DNA of 64,000 bases from Amycolatopsis solani (GCF_033441515.1 NZ_JAWQJT010000002.1:1178001-1242000), one strand, 5' to 3'. Numbered from the stretch's first letter, positions 26,603-34,935 are shown. The notes: generated from the sequence alone by a model not told the origin. Translations and numbers: made by a program.

Positions 26603-27322
26603 TTGACCGTCACCTCTCTCGCCGTGCGCCGGTTCGCCCCCGAAGGCCCGCCCGCCGGCCCGCCGGTGCTGCTCCTGCACGGCTTCGCCTCCGACGGGCA
26701 CACCGACTGGGTCAGCACCGGCTGGCCCGCGGCGCTCGTCGCCTCCGGGCGTCCGGTGCTGGTCCCCGACCTGCCCGGCCACGGCTCCAGCCCCGCCCCC
26801 GCCGACGCGACACCGAAAGCCGTGACCGAAGAACTGGCCATCGCGGCCGGCGACGTGTCCGAAGTGGACGTCGTCGGCTACTCCCTCGGCGCGCGGCTGG
26901 CGTGGGACCTGCCCGCGCTGCTGCCCGTCCGGCGGCTGGTGCTCGGCGGGCTCAGCCCGCACGAGCCGTTCGGTGCGGTCGACGTCGAGGCGGCGCTGGC
27001 GTTCGCCGGCGGCGGGCGGCTGCCCGCGGATCCGCTGACGGCGGCGATCGCCCGGATGATCACCGCACCCGGCCGCGACCCGGTGGCGCTCGCCCGCTGC
27101 ATCGAGGGCCTTCGCCGGGAGCCGTTCGCGCCCCGCGTCGGCACCATCACCGTCCCGACCCGGTTCGTCGCCGGCCGGGACGACCCGGTCAGCCAGGGCA
27201 TCGAGACCCTCGTGCCGCTGGTCCCGGGCAGCGACCTCCTGCACGTCCCGGGCGACCACGGCGGCGCGCTCCGCGGCGCCCCCTTCCGCACAGCCGCCCT
27301 CACCTTCCTCGACACCCCCTGA
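26603..27322 (+). CDS. alpha/beta hydrolase
   Basis: A 239-residue serine hydrolase of the MenH/BioH-like type. It has the oxyanion HG (LLLHGF), nucleophile Ser94 in GYSLGA, acidic residue in RDDPV and His in VPGDHGG, so the triad appears complete. The start is TTG 26603, with AAGGG 8 bp upstream; no better codon is in frame. It closes the importer operon, 10 bp after dppC, and probably acts on the imported compound. The stop lies just before a palindrome shared with the convergent aldo/keto reductase. Confidence 0.82.
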   Translation: MTVTSLAVRRFAPEGPPAGPPVLLLHGFASDGHTDWVSTGWPAALVASGRPVLVPDLPGHGSSPAPADATPKAVTEELAIAAGDVSEVDVVGYSLGARLAWDLPALLPVRRLVLGGLSPHEPFGAVDVEAALAFAGGGRLPADPLTAAIARMITAPGRDPVALARCIEGLRREPFAPRVGTITVPTRFVAGRDDPVSQGIETLVPLVPGSDLLHVPGDHGGALRGAPFRTAALTFLDTP

Positions 27323-27327
27323 CCGCC

Positions 27328-27371
27328 TCGTGAGTGTTTAGTCGGGTTCTAACCCGACTAAACACTCACGA
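27328..27371. terminator. bidirectional hairpin between convergent genes (family A palindrome)
   Basis: Two 21-bp complementary arms with core CGTGAGTGTTTAGTCGGGTT and a CT centre. It lies 5 bp after the hydrolase stop and 4 bp after the stop of the convergent aldo/keto reductase at 27376. Same family as 12586 and 33323. Confidence 0.8.
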
Positions 27372-27375
27372 CCGG

Positions 27376-28296
27376 TCACCAGGAGCCGTCGGGGTTGACG
27401 TCGTGGTCGAGGCGGAGGTGGGCGAGGGCCGCACGGATCTCGGCGCCGTGCTCGCGGGCCAGGAGGAGCGCACCGAGGTTGTCGGTCAGTTGCGGAAGGC
27501 GGCTGACTCCGAACAGGACGTTCGCGACCGGTTCGTAGGCGAGGCAGAAGGCGAGGGCCAGCTGGGCGGGGGTGGCGCCGAAGTCCGCCGCGATCGCCGC
27601 GACTTCGGCCGCGGCGTCCACAATGGACGACCGGATGCCGCCGACGTCCGCACCGATCTTCCGCGCCGGTGCGGAATTGCCCAGCAGGACACCGCCTTCG
27701 AAGACGTCGGAGGCCTGCAGCGCCAGGCGTCCGGCGTCGAAGTGCTTCCGGTACGGCTCGCCCTCGGCCATCGAGCGGCGGGCGATCGAGTACTTCAGCT
27801 GCGCGAACTCCGGCCCCGGGAGGCCTTCCCGGTCCGCGAACTCCAGTGCCAGGTCCAGGTCGGCCGCGAGCCAGTTGTTGACGCCCCAGCCGCCGATGCG
27901 CCCGGCCCGCACCTGCTCCGCGACCTCGGTGACGACCCGCGGGATGTCCGGGCGCTCCCGGTAGTCCCCCACCACGACGAGGTCCGCGCGGTCGGTACCG
28001 ATCCGACCCAGCGAAGTCTCGAGCTGCCCGGCGAAGCCGCTGCGCGGGTAGTCCCACAGCCAGAGCTTGCCGCACAGCACGTAGTCCTCGCGGGCGATCC
28101 CGGCCGCGCGCACGGCCTCGCCGAAGAGGATGTCGGTGCGGGAGTTCTCGGCGTGCGGGCCGAAGTCGTAGTGGGCGACGTCGAACAACGTGACGCCGGC
28201 GTCGACGGCGGTCTTGAGCAGCCGGACGGCATCGCCGAAGTCCATCCGGTCCCAGGTGTTCCAGGAGCCGAGACCGAAGGCGGATCTTCCGAGCAC
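27376..28296 (-). CDS. aldo/keto reductase-like protein lacking the catalytic histidine
   Basis: A 306-residue TIM-barrel protein of the aldo/keto reductase superfamily. Asp in TLFDVA, Tyr in AHYDFG and Lys in CGKLW of the tetrad are present. At the end of the fourth strand, where DLYxxH is usual, it has ADLVVVGD, so the catalytic His is a Gly. The paralogue at 31540 has the same change. Activity may be altered, for example dehydratase, isomerase or epimerase chemistry. GTG 28296 follows AAAGGAAAA. It is divergent from the SDR at 28342, with operator site 4 between them. Confidence 0.78.
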   Translation of the reverse strand: MLGRSAFGLGSWNTWDRMDFGDAVRLLKTAVDAGVTLFDVAHYDFGPHAENSRTDILFGEAVRAAGIAREDYVLCGKLWLWDYPRSGFAGQLETSLGRIGTDRADLVVVGDYRERPDIPRVVTEVAEQVRAGRIGGWGVNNWLAADLDLALEFADREGLPGPEFAQLKYSIARRSMAEGEPYRKHFDAGRLALQASDVFEGGVLLGNSAPARKIGADVGGIRSSIVDAAAEVAAIAADFGATPAQLALAFCLAYEPVANVLFGVSRLPQLTDNLGALLLAREHGAEIRAALAHLRLDHDVNPDGSW

Positions 28297-28328
28297 GGGT
28301 TTTCCTTTCGCCGCAGCACATCTTTCAT

Positions 28329-28340
28329 CTACGATTGTAG
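28329..28340. promoter_or_regulatory. TetR operator site 4 over a leaderless promoter
   Basis: CTAC-GATT-GTAG followed by AATGAAAA. TACGAT at 28330-28335 lies 6 bp before the SDR ATG (28342), the spacing expected for a leaderless transcript. On the other strand TACAAT (28339-28334) could serve the aldo/keto reductase. One site would control both genes. Confidence 0.6.
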
Positions 28341-28341
28341 A

Positions 28342-29076
28342 ATGAAAACACGGGTTGTGGTGGTCACGGGCGGCGCGAGCGGAATCGGCCGGGGTGTCGC
28401 GGAAGCCTTCCTCGAGGCCGGCGACCGGGTCGTCGTCGCGGACGCCGACGCGCGTGCGGCGCACGACGTCGCCTGCGAGATCGGCGCGGAGCACGTCGAA
28501 CTGGACATCGCGGACCCGGCGTCGGTCGACGCGGCGGTCTCGCTCGTCGCGGACCGGTTCGGCCCGGTGGACGTGCTCGTCAACAACGCGGGACTGGCCG
28601 GAGGGGGCGGTCCGCTGACCGGCTTGCCGATCGAGGTGCTCGACCGGTGCCTGAGCGTCAACTTCCGCGGTACGTTCCTGATGACCCGCGCGTTCGGCGC
28701 CCGGATGGTCGCCGCGGGCACGCGCGGCGCGATCGTCAACGTCTCGTCGATCGGCGCCCGCCAGCCGACACCCGGCCTCGGGCACTACGAAGCGACGAAG
28801 GCGGCCGTCGACGCGCTGACCCGGTCCGCGGCGCTGGAGCTGGCGCCGCACGGGATCCGGGTCAACGCCGTCGCGCCCGGGCCGGTGCTGACGCCGATGA
28901 CGGCCGGGTTCGCCGCGGACCCCGCCGCCCGCGCGGCCTGGGAGGCCCGGATCCCGCTCGGCCGCATCGCCGCCGTCGACGACGTGACCCCCGCCGTGGT
29001 GTTCCTGGCTTCGCCCGCCGCCGGGCACATCACGGGCGTGAGCCTGGCGGTGGACGGCGGCCAGCTGCTGGCCTGA
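28342..29076 (+). CDS. SDR family oxidoreductase
   Basis: A 244-residue classical short-chain dehydrogenase: TGGASGIG at 9-16, NNAG, catalytic Ser in VNVSSIG and YEATK (Tyr/Lys), with the C-terminal ITGVSLAVDGG. ATG 28342 is the only start that leaves the first strand intact. It has no ribosome-binding site and lies 6 bp after a TACGAT -10 element, so the mRNA is probably leaderless. The stop is directly followed by the stop of the convergent amidohydrolase (29077), with no intergenic base. Confidence 0.87.
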   Translation: MKTRVVVVTGGASGIGRGVAEAFLEAGDRVVVADADARAAHDVACEIGAEHVELDIADPASVDAAVSLVADRFGPVDVLVNNAGLAGGGGPLTGLPIEVLDRCLSVNFRGTFLMTRAFGARMVAAGTRGAIVNVSSIGARQPTPGLGHYEATKAAVDALTRSAALELAPHGIRVNAVAPGPVLTPMTAGFAADPAARAAWEARIPLGRIAAVDDVTPAVVFLASPAAGHITGVSLAVDGGQLLA

Positions 29077-30369
29077 CTATCCCTTGTGGACGATCCGGCC
29101 GCCGGTCACGGTCAGCTCGACGGTGACCGACGGCAGGTCCGCCACCGCCACGCCCAGCGGGTCGGCCGCCAGGACACAGAAGTCGGCCGCCATCCCCGGC
29201 GCGAGGAACCCCTTCCAGGCGGCGGATCCGTCCTGCACGGCGGCTTCGGTGGTGTAGCAGCGGAGCAGCCGCGCGGTCAGTTCGGGCGTGACGCCCCGGG
29301 CGCCCAGCAGCTCCCCCGCCGCCGCGAGGTGGACGCGCCAGTCGGGTGTGACGACCGGTGCGTCACTGCTCACCGTCAGCCGCACGCCGAGGTCCAGGAT
29401 TTCCCGCAGGGGCCACGCCTTCGCGGCGACGTCGTCGCCGAGTGCGGTGGCGACCATCGGCCGCATCGCGGTGGCGATCGCGGGCTGCGTGGTCAGCCCG
29501 ACGCCGCGGGCGGCCATCCGGCGCAGCTGCGCCGGGGTGACGAGGTCGCCGTGCACGAGGTGGTCACCCTCGCGCAAGTGGTCCAGGGCGGCTTCGATGC
29601 TGCGTTCGCCCGTCGCGTGGACCGCGACGACCAGGCCGGCTTCGTGCGCCGAGGCGATCATCGCCGCCAGGTTGGCCGCGCGCTCGTCGTCGCCGGGACC
29701 GTCGACGAGCAGTCTTCCGTGGGAGCCGTCGGCGTAGCAGTGGTGGGTCCACGCGGTGCGCATCGGCGGGATGCCGTCGGCGAAGATCTTGACGCCGGGG
29801 ACGGCCAGCCACTCCGGGTCGGCGGCCGGCACCGGCGTGGCGAGGCCGCGGGCGAAGTCCGGCAGCGAGCTGGCGCCGTCGAGGAGGCCGAACAAGCGCA
29901 ACACGGTGACCCGCGCCCGCAGGCGGCCCTCGCGGTGCAGGGCCGCGTACTCGGCCAGGACTTCCGCCGAGAAGCAGCCGGTTTCGCCGGGACCGAGCCC
30001 GGGCTCGGTGTAGCTGGTGATGCCGAGCGCCGTGCAGACGTCCCCGGCCCGCAGGATCGCCGCCCGGCGGTCTTCGGCGGTGACCACCGGGGTTTCCTCG
30101 TGCGGCGCGCCGAGCAGGGGGTGCGGCCACCGGGCGCCGAGCCAGGTCGCGTGCAGGTGGGCGTCGTTGATGCCGGGCAGGACCGTGCGCCCGGCGAGGT
30201 CGAGCACCTCGGTGTCCGGTCCGATGTGGGCGGTGAGGTCGCCGCCCACCGCGGCGACGCGGCCGCCGGAGACGGCGAGGCCGCCCGCGACCGTGCCGGC
30301 CGGGCCGAAGGTGTGCACCACGCCACCGTGGACCACCAGGTCCGCCGGGTGGATCCGTTGTGCCGTCAT
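29077..30369 (-). CDS. YtcJ-like metal-dependent amidohydrolase
   Basis: A 430-residue amidohydrolase, paralogous to the one at 16923 but about 100 residues shorter. Visible are H-L-H at 71-73 (GINDAHLHATW), VKIFADGIPP, VAVHATGERSIEAAL, VHGDLVTP and TVSSDAPV with the metal Asp, plus the C-terminal PGMAADFCVLAADPL. It likely hydrolyses an amide or related C-N bond. ATG 30369 with GGGAGGAA upstream is preferred to an earlier in-frame ATG lying at the operator. It is divergent from the alcohol dehydrogenase, with operator site 5 between. Confidence 0.85.
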   Translation of the reverse strand: MTAQRIHPADLVVHGGVVHTFGPAGTVAGGLAVSGGRVAAVGGDLTAHIGPDTEVLDLAGRTVLPGINDAHLHATWLGARWPHPLLGAPHEETPVVTAEDRRAAILRAGDVCTALGITSYTEPGLGPGETGCFSAEVLAEYAALHREGRLRARVTVLRLFGLLDGASSLPDFARGLATPVPAADPEWLAVPGVKIFADGIPPMRTAWTHHCYADGSHGRLLVDGPGDDERAANLAAMIASAHEAGLVVAVHATGERSIEAALDHLREGDHLVHGDLVTPAQLRRMAARGVGLTTQPAIATAMRPMVATALGDDVAAKAWPLREILDLGVRLTVSSDAPVVTPDWRVHLAAAGELLGARGVTPELTARLLRCYTTEAAVQDGSAAWKGFLAPGMAADFCVLAADPLGVAVADLPSVTVELTVTGGRIVHKG

Positions 30370-30384
30370 GGTTTCCTCCCGGAC

Positions 30385-30419
30385 CTGGACTTTTTCTTCC
30401 ACGACTGTAGACTAAAAAG
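30385..30419 (+). promoter_or_regulatory. leaderless promoter with TetR operator site 5
   Basis: CTGGAC (30385-30390), a 17-bp spacer and TAGACT (30408-30413), then 6 bp to ATG 30420, indicating a leaderless mRNA. The operator CCAC-GACT-GTAG (30399-30410, one mismatch to CTAC) is symmetrically flanked by CTTTTT (30390-30395) and AAAAAG (30414-30419). Confidence 0.6.
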
Positions 30420-31529
30420 ATGGCCCTGCCCACCCACACGGAGGCCGCCGTCCTCACCGGCCACCGCGCGCCCCTCGAACGGCGCGAACTCCCGCTCCCG
30501 GCGGAACCCGAACCCGGCGCCGCGCTCGTCCGGCTCACCTGCACGACGTTGTGCGGCACCGACGTCCACCTCTGGTCGGGGGAAATGAGCCTCCCCGGCA
30601 TGCTGCCGATGGTGCTGGGTCACGAAATGGTCGGCGAAGTCGTCGCGACCGGCCCCGGCACCACCGACACCCTCGGCCGCGAGATCCAGCCCGGCGACCG
30701 CATCGGCTGGTCCGAGTCGACGTGCGGGAAGTGCCACGGCTGCACGATCCTGCGCGAACCGGTCGCCTGCGAGCGCCGCGGTTACGGTTTCCTCCAGCGC
30801 GCCGACCGGTTCCCGTACGCGACCGGCGGCCTGGCCCGCCACTGCTACGTCACGCCGGGCGCGGCGAAACTGCTGCTGCCCGACGACGTCGAGGACACCT
30901 GGGCGGCGATGTCCGGCTGCGCGGGCAAGACCGTGCTGCGCGCGGTCGCCCGCTCCGGCGGCATCCGTCCGAACGCAACGGTCGTGGTCCAGGGCGCGGG
31001 CGCGCTCGGCGTGTTCGCCACGGCGGTCGCGCGGCTCTGCGGGGCCGGGGTGGTCATCACCGTCGGCGGCCCCGCGGCCCGCTTGGCGGCGGCGGAACGG
31101 TTCGGCGCCACGGCCACCGTCGCGGTCGAGTCCACTCCGGACGAACGCGTCGAGCGGGTGCGCGAGCTGACCGGCGGCCGCGGCGCCGACCACGTCTTCG
31201 ACTTCGCGGGCGGCCCGACGGTCGGCGCGGAGGCCGTCGCCTTCGCCGCCCAGCGCGGGACGGTCGCGATCGTCGGGTCGACCGGCCCGGCGCCGTCGGC
31301 CGTTCCGCTGGGCACGGTGATGGGCAAAGAACTCACCATCGCCGGCTCCCTCAACGGCGACATCGCCGACTACCACCGCTCGGTCGAGTTCTTCCGCGCC
31401 TTCGCCGGCCGGCTGCCGTGGCACGAGCTGTTCAGCGCGCCGGTCGGGCTGGCCGGCGCGTCCGCCGCCGTCGAGTCGATGTCCCGGCTCGGCGAGCTCA
31501 AAGCCGTCATCGATCCCCGGCTGCCCTAG
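30420..31529 (+). CDS. zinc-dependent alcohol dehydrogenase, MDR superfamily
   Basis: A 369-residue medium-chain dehydrogenase. Catalytic zinc ligands are Cys45 (TTLCGTD) and His68-Glu69 (GHE). The structural zinc site is Cys102, Cys105, Cys108 and Cys117. The NAD(P) motif GAGALG lies at about 195. It oxidises an alcohol to an aldehyde or the reverse. It opens an operon with an aldo/keto reductase-like protein and an esterase. The ATG follows a TAGACT-N6 promoter directly and lacks a ribosome-binding site. Confidence 0.88.
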   Translation: MALPTHTEAAVLTGHRAPLERRELPLPAEPEPGAALVRLTCTTLCGTDVHLWSGEMSLPGMLPMVLGHEMVGEVVATGPGTTDTLGREIQPGDRIGWSESTCGKCHGCTILREPVACERRGYGFLQRADRFPYATGGLARHCYVTPGAAKLLLPDDVEDTWAAMSGCAGKTVLRAVARSGGIRPNATVVVQGAGALGVFATAVARLCGAGVVITVGGPAARLAAAERFGATATVAVESTPDERVERVRELTGGRGADHVFDFAGGPTVGAEAVAFAAQRGTVAIVGSTGPAPSAVPLGTVMGKELTIAGSLNGDIADYHRSVEFFRAFAGRLPWHELFSAPVGLAGASAAVESMSRLGELKAVIDPRLP

Positions 31530-31539
31530 GAGGGTTTTC

Positions 31540-32487
31540 GTGCGCATCCCCCACCGCCGCATCGGCCGCGACGGGCCGGCCACCGGCGTCCTGTCCCTCG
31601 GGTCCTGGCACACGTTCGACCGGATGGACTTCCGCGAGGCCGTTTCGCTGCTGCAGGCCGCCGTCGACGCCGGCATCAGCCTGTTCGACGTCGGCGTGTA
31701 CGGCCTGCCCGGTGCCCCGCCGGTGTTCACCGACGTGCTGTTCTCGGCGATGGTCCGTGCCGCGGGCCTGCGGCGCGAGGACTACCTGCTCTCGGCGAAG
31801 CTCTGGCTGGAGGGCTATCCCGAACGCAGCCTGCGCGCGCAGCTGGAGAACGCTTTCTTCCGCGCGGGCGTCTCGCACGCCGATCTGGTGATCCTCGGTG
31901 ACCTCCGCCGCGAGGACACCGACCTGCACGCCCTCGTCACGGATCTCGCGGCCCTCCACGCGGCCGGGCTGATCGGGCAGTGGGGCGTCAACAACTGGTC
32001 GGCTTCGGCGATCAAAGCCGTCCACGGCCTCGCCGCCGCGGACGGCGTGCCCGGCCCGGCGATCGCCCAGCTGAAGTACAGCGTGGCCCGGCGGTCCATT
32101 CCGGACGGTGATCCGTTCGCCTCGGTCTTCTCCCTCGGCGTTTCCCTGCAGTCCTCGGACGTCTTCGAGGGCGGGATCCTGCTCGGGAAGGGCGGCCGCC
32201 AGGTCGGCCGCGACCCCGGGGACGTCCGGCAGCGGATCGCGGACTCGGCCGCGGAGCTCGCGAAGGCGGCCGAGAGCGTCGGGGCGACCGCCGCCCAGCT
32301 GTGCCTGGCCTTCACGCTCACCCATCCGGCGAACGCGACGACGTTGTTCGGCGCCACCAGTGTCAAGCAGCTGGAGGACAACCTGGCGGCGGTCGCGCTC
32401 GCCGAGCGGGTCGGCGCGGCGGAGCTGCGGGCGCTGGTGGAGCCGTTCTGGGCCGACCGGGACGCCGTCGATCCGGAGGGCCCGTGA
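31540..32487 (+). CDS. aldo/keto reductase-like protein lacking the catalytic histidine, paralogue
   Basis: A 315-residue paralogue of the protein at 27376. They share SLGSWHTFDRMDF / GLGSWNTWDRMDF, WGVNNW, AQLKYS(V/I)ARRS and SDVFEGG(I/V)LLG. Asp, Tyr and Lys of the tetrad are kept, while the His position reads ADLVILGD. Two copies with the same loss in one regulon suggest a specialised subfamily rather than decay, perhaps a heteromer or two steps on related substrates. GTG 31540 has AGGAGGG upstream. The stop overlaps the esterase start. Confidence 0.78.
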   Translation: MRIPHRRIGRDGPATGVLSLGSWHTFDRMDFREAVSLLQAAVDAGISLFDVGVYGLPGAPPVFTDVLFSAMVRAAGLRREDYLLSAKLWLEGYPERSLRAQLENAFFRAGVSHADLVILGDLRREDTDLHALVTDLAALHAAGLIGQWGVNNWSASAIKAVHGLAAADGVPGPAIAQLKYSVARRSIPDGDPFASVFSLGVSLQSSDVFEGGILLGKGGRQVGRDPGDVRQRIADSAAELAKAAESVGATAAQLCLAFTLTHPANATTLFGATSVKQLEDNLAAVALAERVGAAELRALVEPFWADRDAVDPEGP

Positions 32488-33356
32488 TCGAGCTGTCCGC
32501 CGAGACGCTGGCCGCGGTCCGCGCGTCGCTGCGCAACCCCACGCCGGCGGAAGCGATCGGTGACCGGGACATCGTGTCCTCGGAGCACGTCCTCGACGAC
32601 GGCGTCGCCGTCACGGTCCTGCGGCCCCGGCACCCGCGGCCGGACGCGCCCGGGCTGTACAGCATCCACGGCGGCGGCATGGTGCTGGACGACCGCTTCG
32701 CCGACCTCCCGCGGCTGGTGCCGCTGATCGAGGAGTTCGGGTTCGTCTGCGCGACGGTCGAGTACCGGCTCGCGCCCGAGCACCCGCACCCCGTCCCGCT
32801 CGAAGACTGCTACGCCGGTCTCGTCTGGTTCGCGGAGACGTTCGGCTTCGCGCGGCTGATCGTGGGCGGCGGCAGCGCGGGCGGCGGGCTGAGCGCGGGG
32901 GTGGCGCTGCTCGCGCGGGACCGGGGCGGGCCGGCGCTGGCCGGGCAGCTGCTGCTGTGCCCGATGCTCGACGACCGGACGTCGGCGGACCTCCCGGATC
33001 TGGTGTGGACGCGGGAGGCCAACGACTTCGGCTGGCGCAGCCTGCTGGCCGGGCAAACCTCGCCGTACGCGGCGCCCGCGCGGATGGCGGACCTCAGCGG
33101 CCTGCCGCCGGCGTTCGTCGAGGTCGGCGGGGCGGAGCTGTTCCGCGACGAAGACGTGGCGTACGCCCAGCGGCTGGCCCAGGCGGGTGTCCCGACCGAG
33201 CTGCACGTCTGGGCGGAGGCCCACCACGGCTTCGACCGCTTCGCCCCGGAGTCCGAGGTGACCCGAGCGGCACTGGCAGCGCGCTCCTCCTGGCTCCGGC
33301 GGCTCCTCGACGGCGCGGGTGGTCGTGAGTGTTTAGTCGGGTTAGAACCCGACTAA
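32484..33356 (+). CDS. alpha/beta hydrolase, hormone-sensitive lipase family
   Basis: A 290-residue esterase with HGGGM at 62-66, nucleophile Ser131 in GGGSAGGG and His248 in AHHGF. The acidic residue, normally Asp in EYDxLRDE, is replaced in GGAELFRDE, so Glu218 probably takes the role. GTG 32484 overlaps the reductase-like stop (GTGA). Its last codons (ECLVGLEPD) are read from the left arm and centre of a family A palindrome, and the TAA lies in the right arm, so the palindrome seems to have extended or replaced the original C-terminus. Confidence 0.84.
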   Translation: MIELSAETLAAVRASLRNPTPAEAIGDRDIVSSEHVLDDGVAVTVLRPRHPRPDAPGLYSIHGGGMVLDDRFADLPRLVPLIEEFGFVCATVEYRLAPEHPHPVPLEDCYAGLVWFAETFGFARLIVGGGSAGGGLSAGVALLARDRGGPALAGQLLLCPMLDDRTSADLPDLVWTREANDFGWRSLLAGQTSPYAAPARMADLSGLPPAFVEVGGAELFRDEDVAYAQRLAQAGVPTELHVWAEAHHGFDRFAPESEVTRAALAARSSWLRRLLDGAGGRECLVGLEPD

Positions 33357-33366
33357 ACACTCACGA
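33323..33366. terminator. bidirectional hairpin between convergent genes (family A palindrome)
   Basis: Two 21-bp complementary arms with an AG centre and core CGTGAGTGTTTAGTCGGGTT. It contains the esterase stop and the stop of the convergent GMC oxidoreductase at 33361. Arms are identical to those at 27328. Confidence 0.8.
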
Positions 33367-34797
33367 GCTTGCACCGAGGATGAAGTGCGCGGCTTGTTCG
33401 CCGACCAGGACCGCCGGTGCGTTGGTGTTTCCCGTCGTCACCCGGGGCAGCACCGACGCGTCGGCGACCACCAGGCCGGTGAGCCCGTGCACCGCCAGGT
33501 GGGGGTCCACCACCGCGTCCGCGCCGGTGCCCATCCGGCAGGTGCCGACCTGGTGGTGGTACGTGATCGCGGTCCGGCGGACGTACTCGCCGACGTCGTC
33601 ACCCGGTGCCGGGTACAACGGCCGCGCGCCCCACTCGTCCGCCAGCGCCGGGGCCCGGCCGACGGCGAGGCACTGCTCGACCGAGGCCACCAGGCTCTCG
33701 AAGTCCGACGGCGCCGCCAACGCCGCGAGGTCGATCAGCGGCGAGCCGTCCGGCGCCAGCCGCAGACTGCCCCGGCTCTCCGGCGACACCATCCCCGCCA
33801 TCAGCGAAAACCCCGTCGGCGGCCCGGACATCCACGGTTCGTACATCGGCACGCTGAAACAGATCGGCTGGGTGTCGGGCACCGCGAGCCCGGCCCGGCT
33901 GCGCCAGAACCAGTGCACCTGCGTCACCGGCCGGCCCGGCTCCGGCACGACCTCGCGGGACGTCGAGAAGAGCACCGGGGAGAGCAGGTGATCGTGCAGG
34001 TTGCGCTCCACCCCGGGCAGGTCCGCGACGACGTCGATGCCGAGTGCCGCCAGCTCGTCCGCCGGGCCGACGCCGCTGCGCAGCAGGATCGCGGGCGAAG
34101 CCAGCGCTCCCGCGGCGAGCACGACGAGGTCGGCCGGGAGTTCCCGCGGCACCCCGTCGAGGGTGACGTCCACCCCGGTCACCCGGGATCCGGCGAACCG
34201 CAGCCGGTGCACGAGCGCTCCCGTGTGGACAGTCATCCGCGATGCCACCGGAGCGGCGTAGGCTTGCCAGGCGGTGAAGCGCCGGCCACCGCGCAAGGTG
34301 ATCCGCTCGACGGACACGCCATCCAAGGTTCCGCTGTTGTAGTCCGGGTTCAGCGGCAACCCCAGGGAGTGGCACGCGTCCACTATGGACTGCTGGATCG
34401 GGTGCAGCGGCTCGTTGGGGACGACGTCGAGGAGGTCCTCCTCGATCCGCTCGAAGACCGGCCGGACGTCGGCCCACGACCAGCCGGGCAGGTCCCAGCC
34501 GTCGTAGTCGGCCGGCGCGCCGCGGACCCAGATCATCGCGTTGAGCGCGTGCGAGCCACCGAGCACGCGCCCGCGCGGCAGGTGCAGCCGCCGACCGGCC
34601 GCGTGCTCCTGCGGAACCGTGTACAGGTCCCAGTCCTCGGGCCCGTGCCACAGCTCCCCGGCCCGCGCGGGGTCGTGGATCGCCGGGTTGACGTCCGGCC
34701 CGCCCGCCTCCAGCAGCGTCACCGCCGCGCCCGCGTCGACCAGCCGCCGCGCCACCACCGAACCGGCCGAGCCGGCGCCCACCACGATCACGTCCAT
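33361..34797 (-). CDS. GMC-family FAD-dependent oxidoreductase (choline dehydrogenase type)
   Basis: A 478-residue flavoprotein oxidising an alcohol. FAD-binding motif VVGAGSAGSVVARRL is at 5-19, GMC signature 1 is in RGRVLGGSHALNAMIWVRG and signature 2 in GALASPAILLRSGVG. The active-site His is in YHHQVGTCRMG and the closing motif is NTNAPAVLVGE. It is slightly shorter than choline dehydrogenase (about 550). ATG 34797 starts two residues before the FAD strand. It is divergent from the aldehyde dehydrogenase at 34936, a natural pair for alcohol to aldehyde to acid. Confidence 0.88.
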   Translation of the reverse strand: MDVIVVGAGSAGSVVARRLVDAGAAVTLLEAGGPDVNPAIHDPARAGELWHGPEDWDLYTVPQEHAAGRRLHLPRGRVLGGSHALNAMIWVRGAPADYDGWDLPGWSWADVRPVFERIEEDLLDVVPNEPLHPIQQSIVDACHSLGLPLNPDYNSGTLDGVSVERITLRGGRRFTAWQAYAAPVASRMTVHTGALVHRLRFAGSRVTGVDVTLDGVPRELPADLVVLAAGALASPAILLRSGVGPADELAALGIDVVADLPGVERNLHDHLLSPVLFSTSREVVPEPGRPVTQVHWFWRSRAGLAVPDTQPICFSVPMYEPWMSGPPTGFSLMAGMVSPESRGSLRLAPDGSPLIDLAALAAPSDFESLVASVEQCLAVGRAPALADEWGARPLYPAPGDDVGEYVRRTAITYHHQVGTCRMGTGADAVVDPHLAVHGLTGLVVADASVLPRVTTGNTNAPAVLVGEQAAHFILGASS

Positions 34798-34935
34798 GCG
34801 CCCCAGCCTGGCGCGCGTCCCGGACGGCCCGCGGCATCCCTTCGCGGTCGGTCAACGGGCGTGCGGGAGCGGACAAGACCCGCGGCGCCCGCCCGCCCGA
34901 TACTCGGCTCACCCCAGGCCGAGGAGGACAACGGG

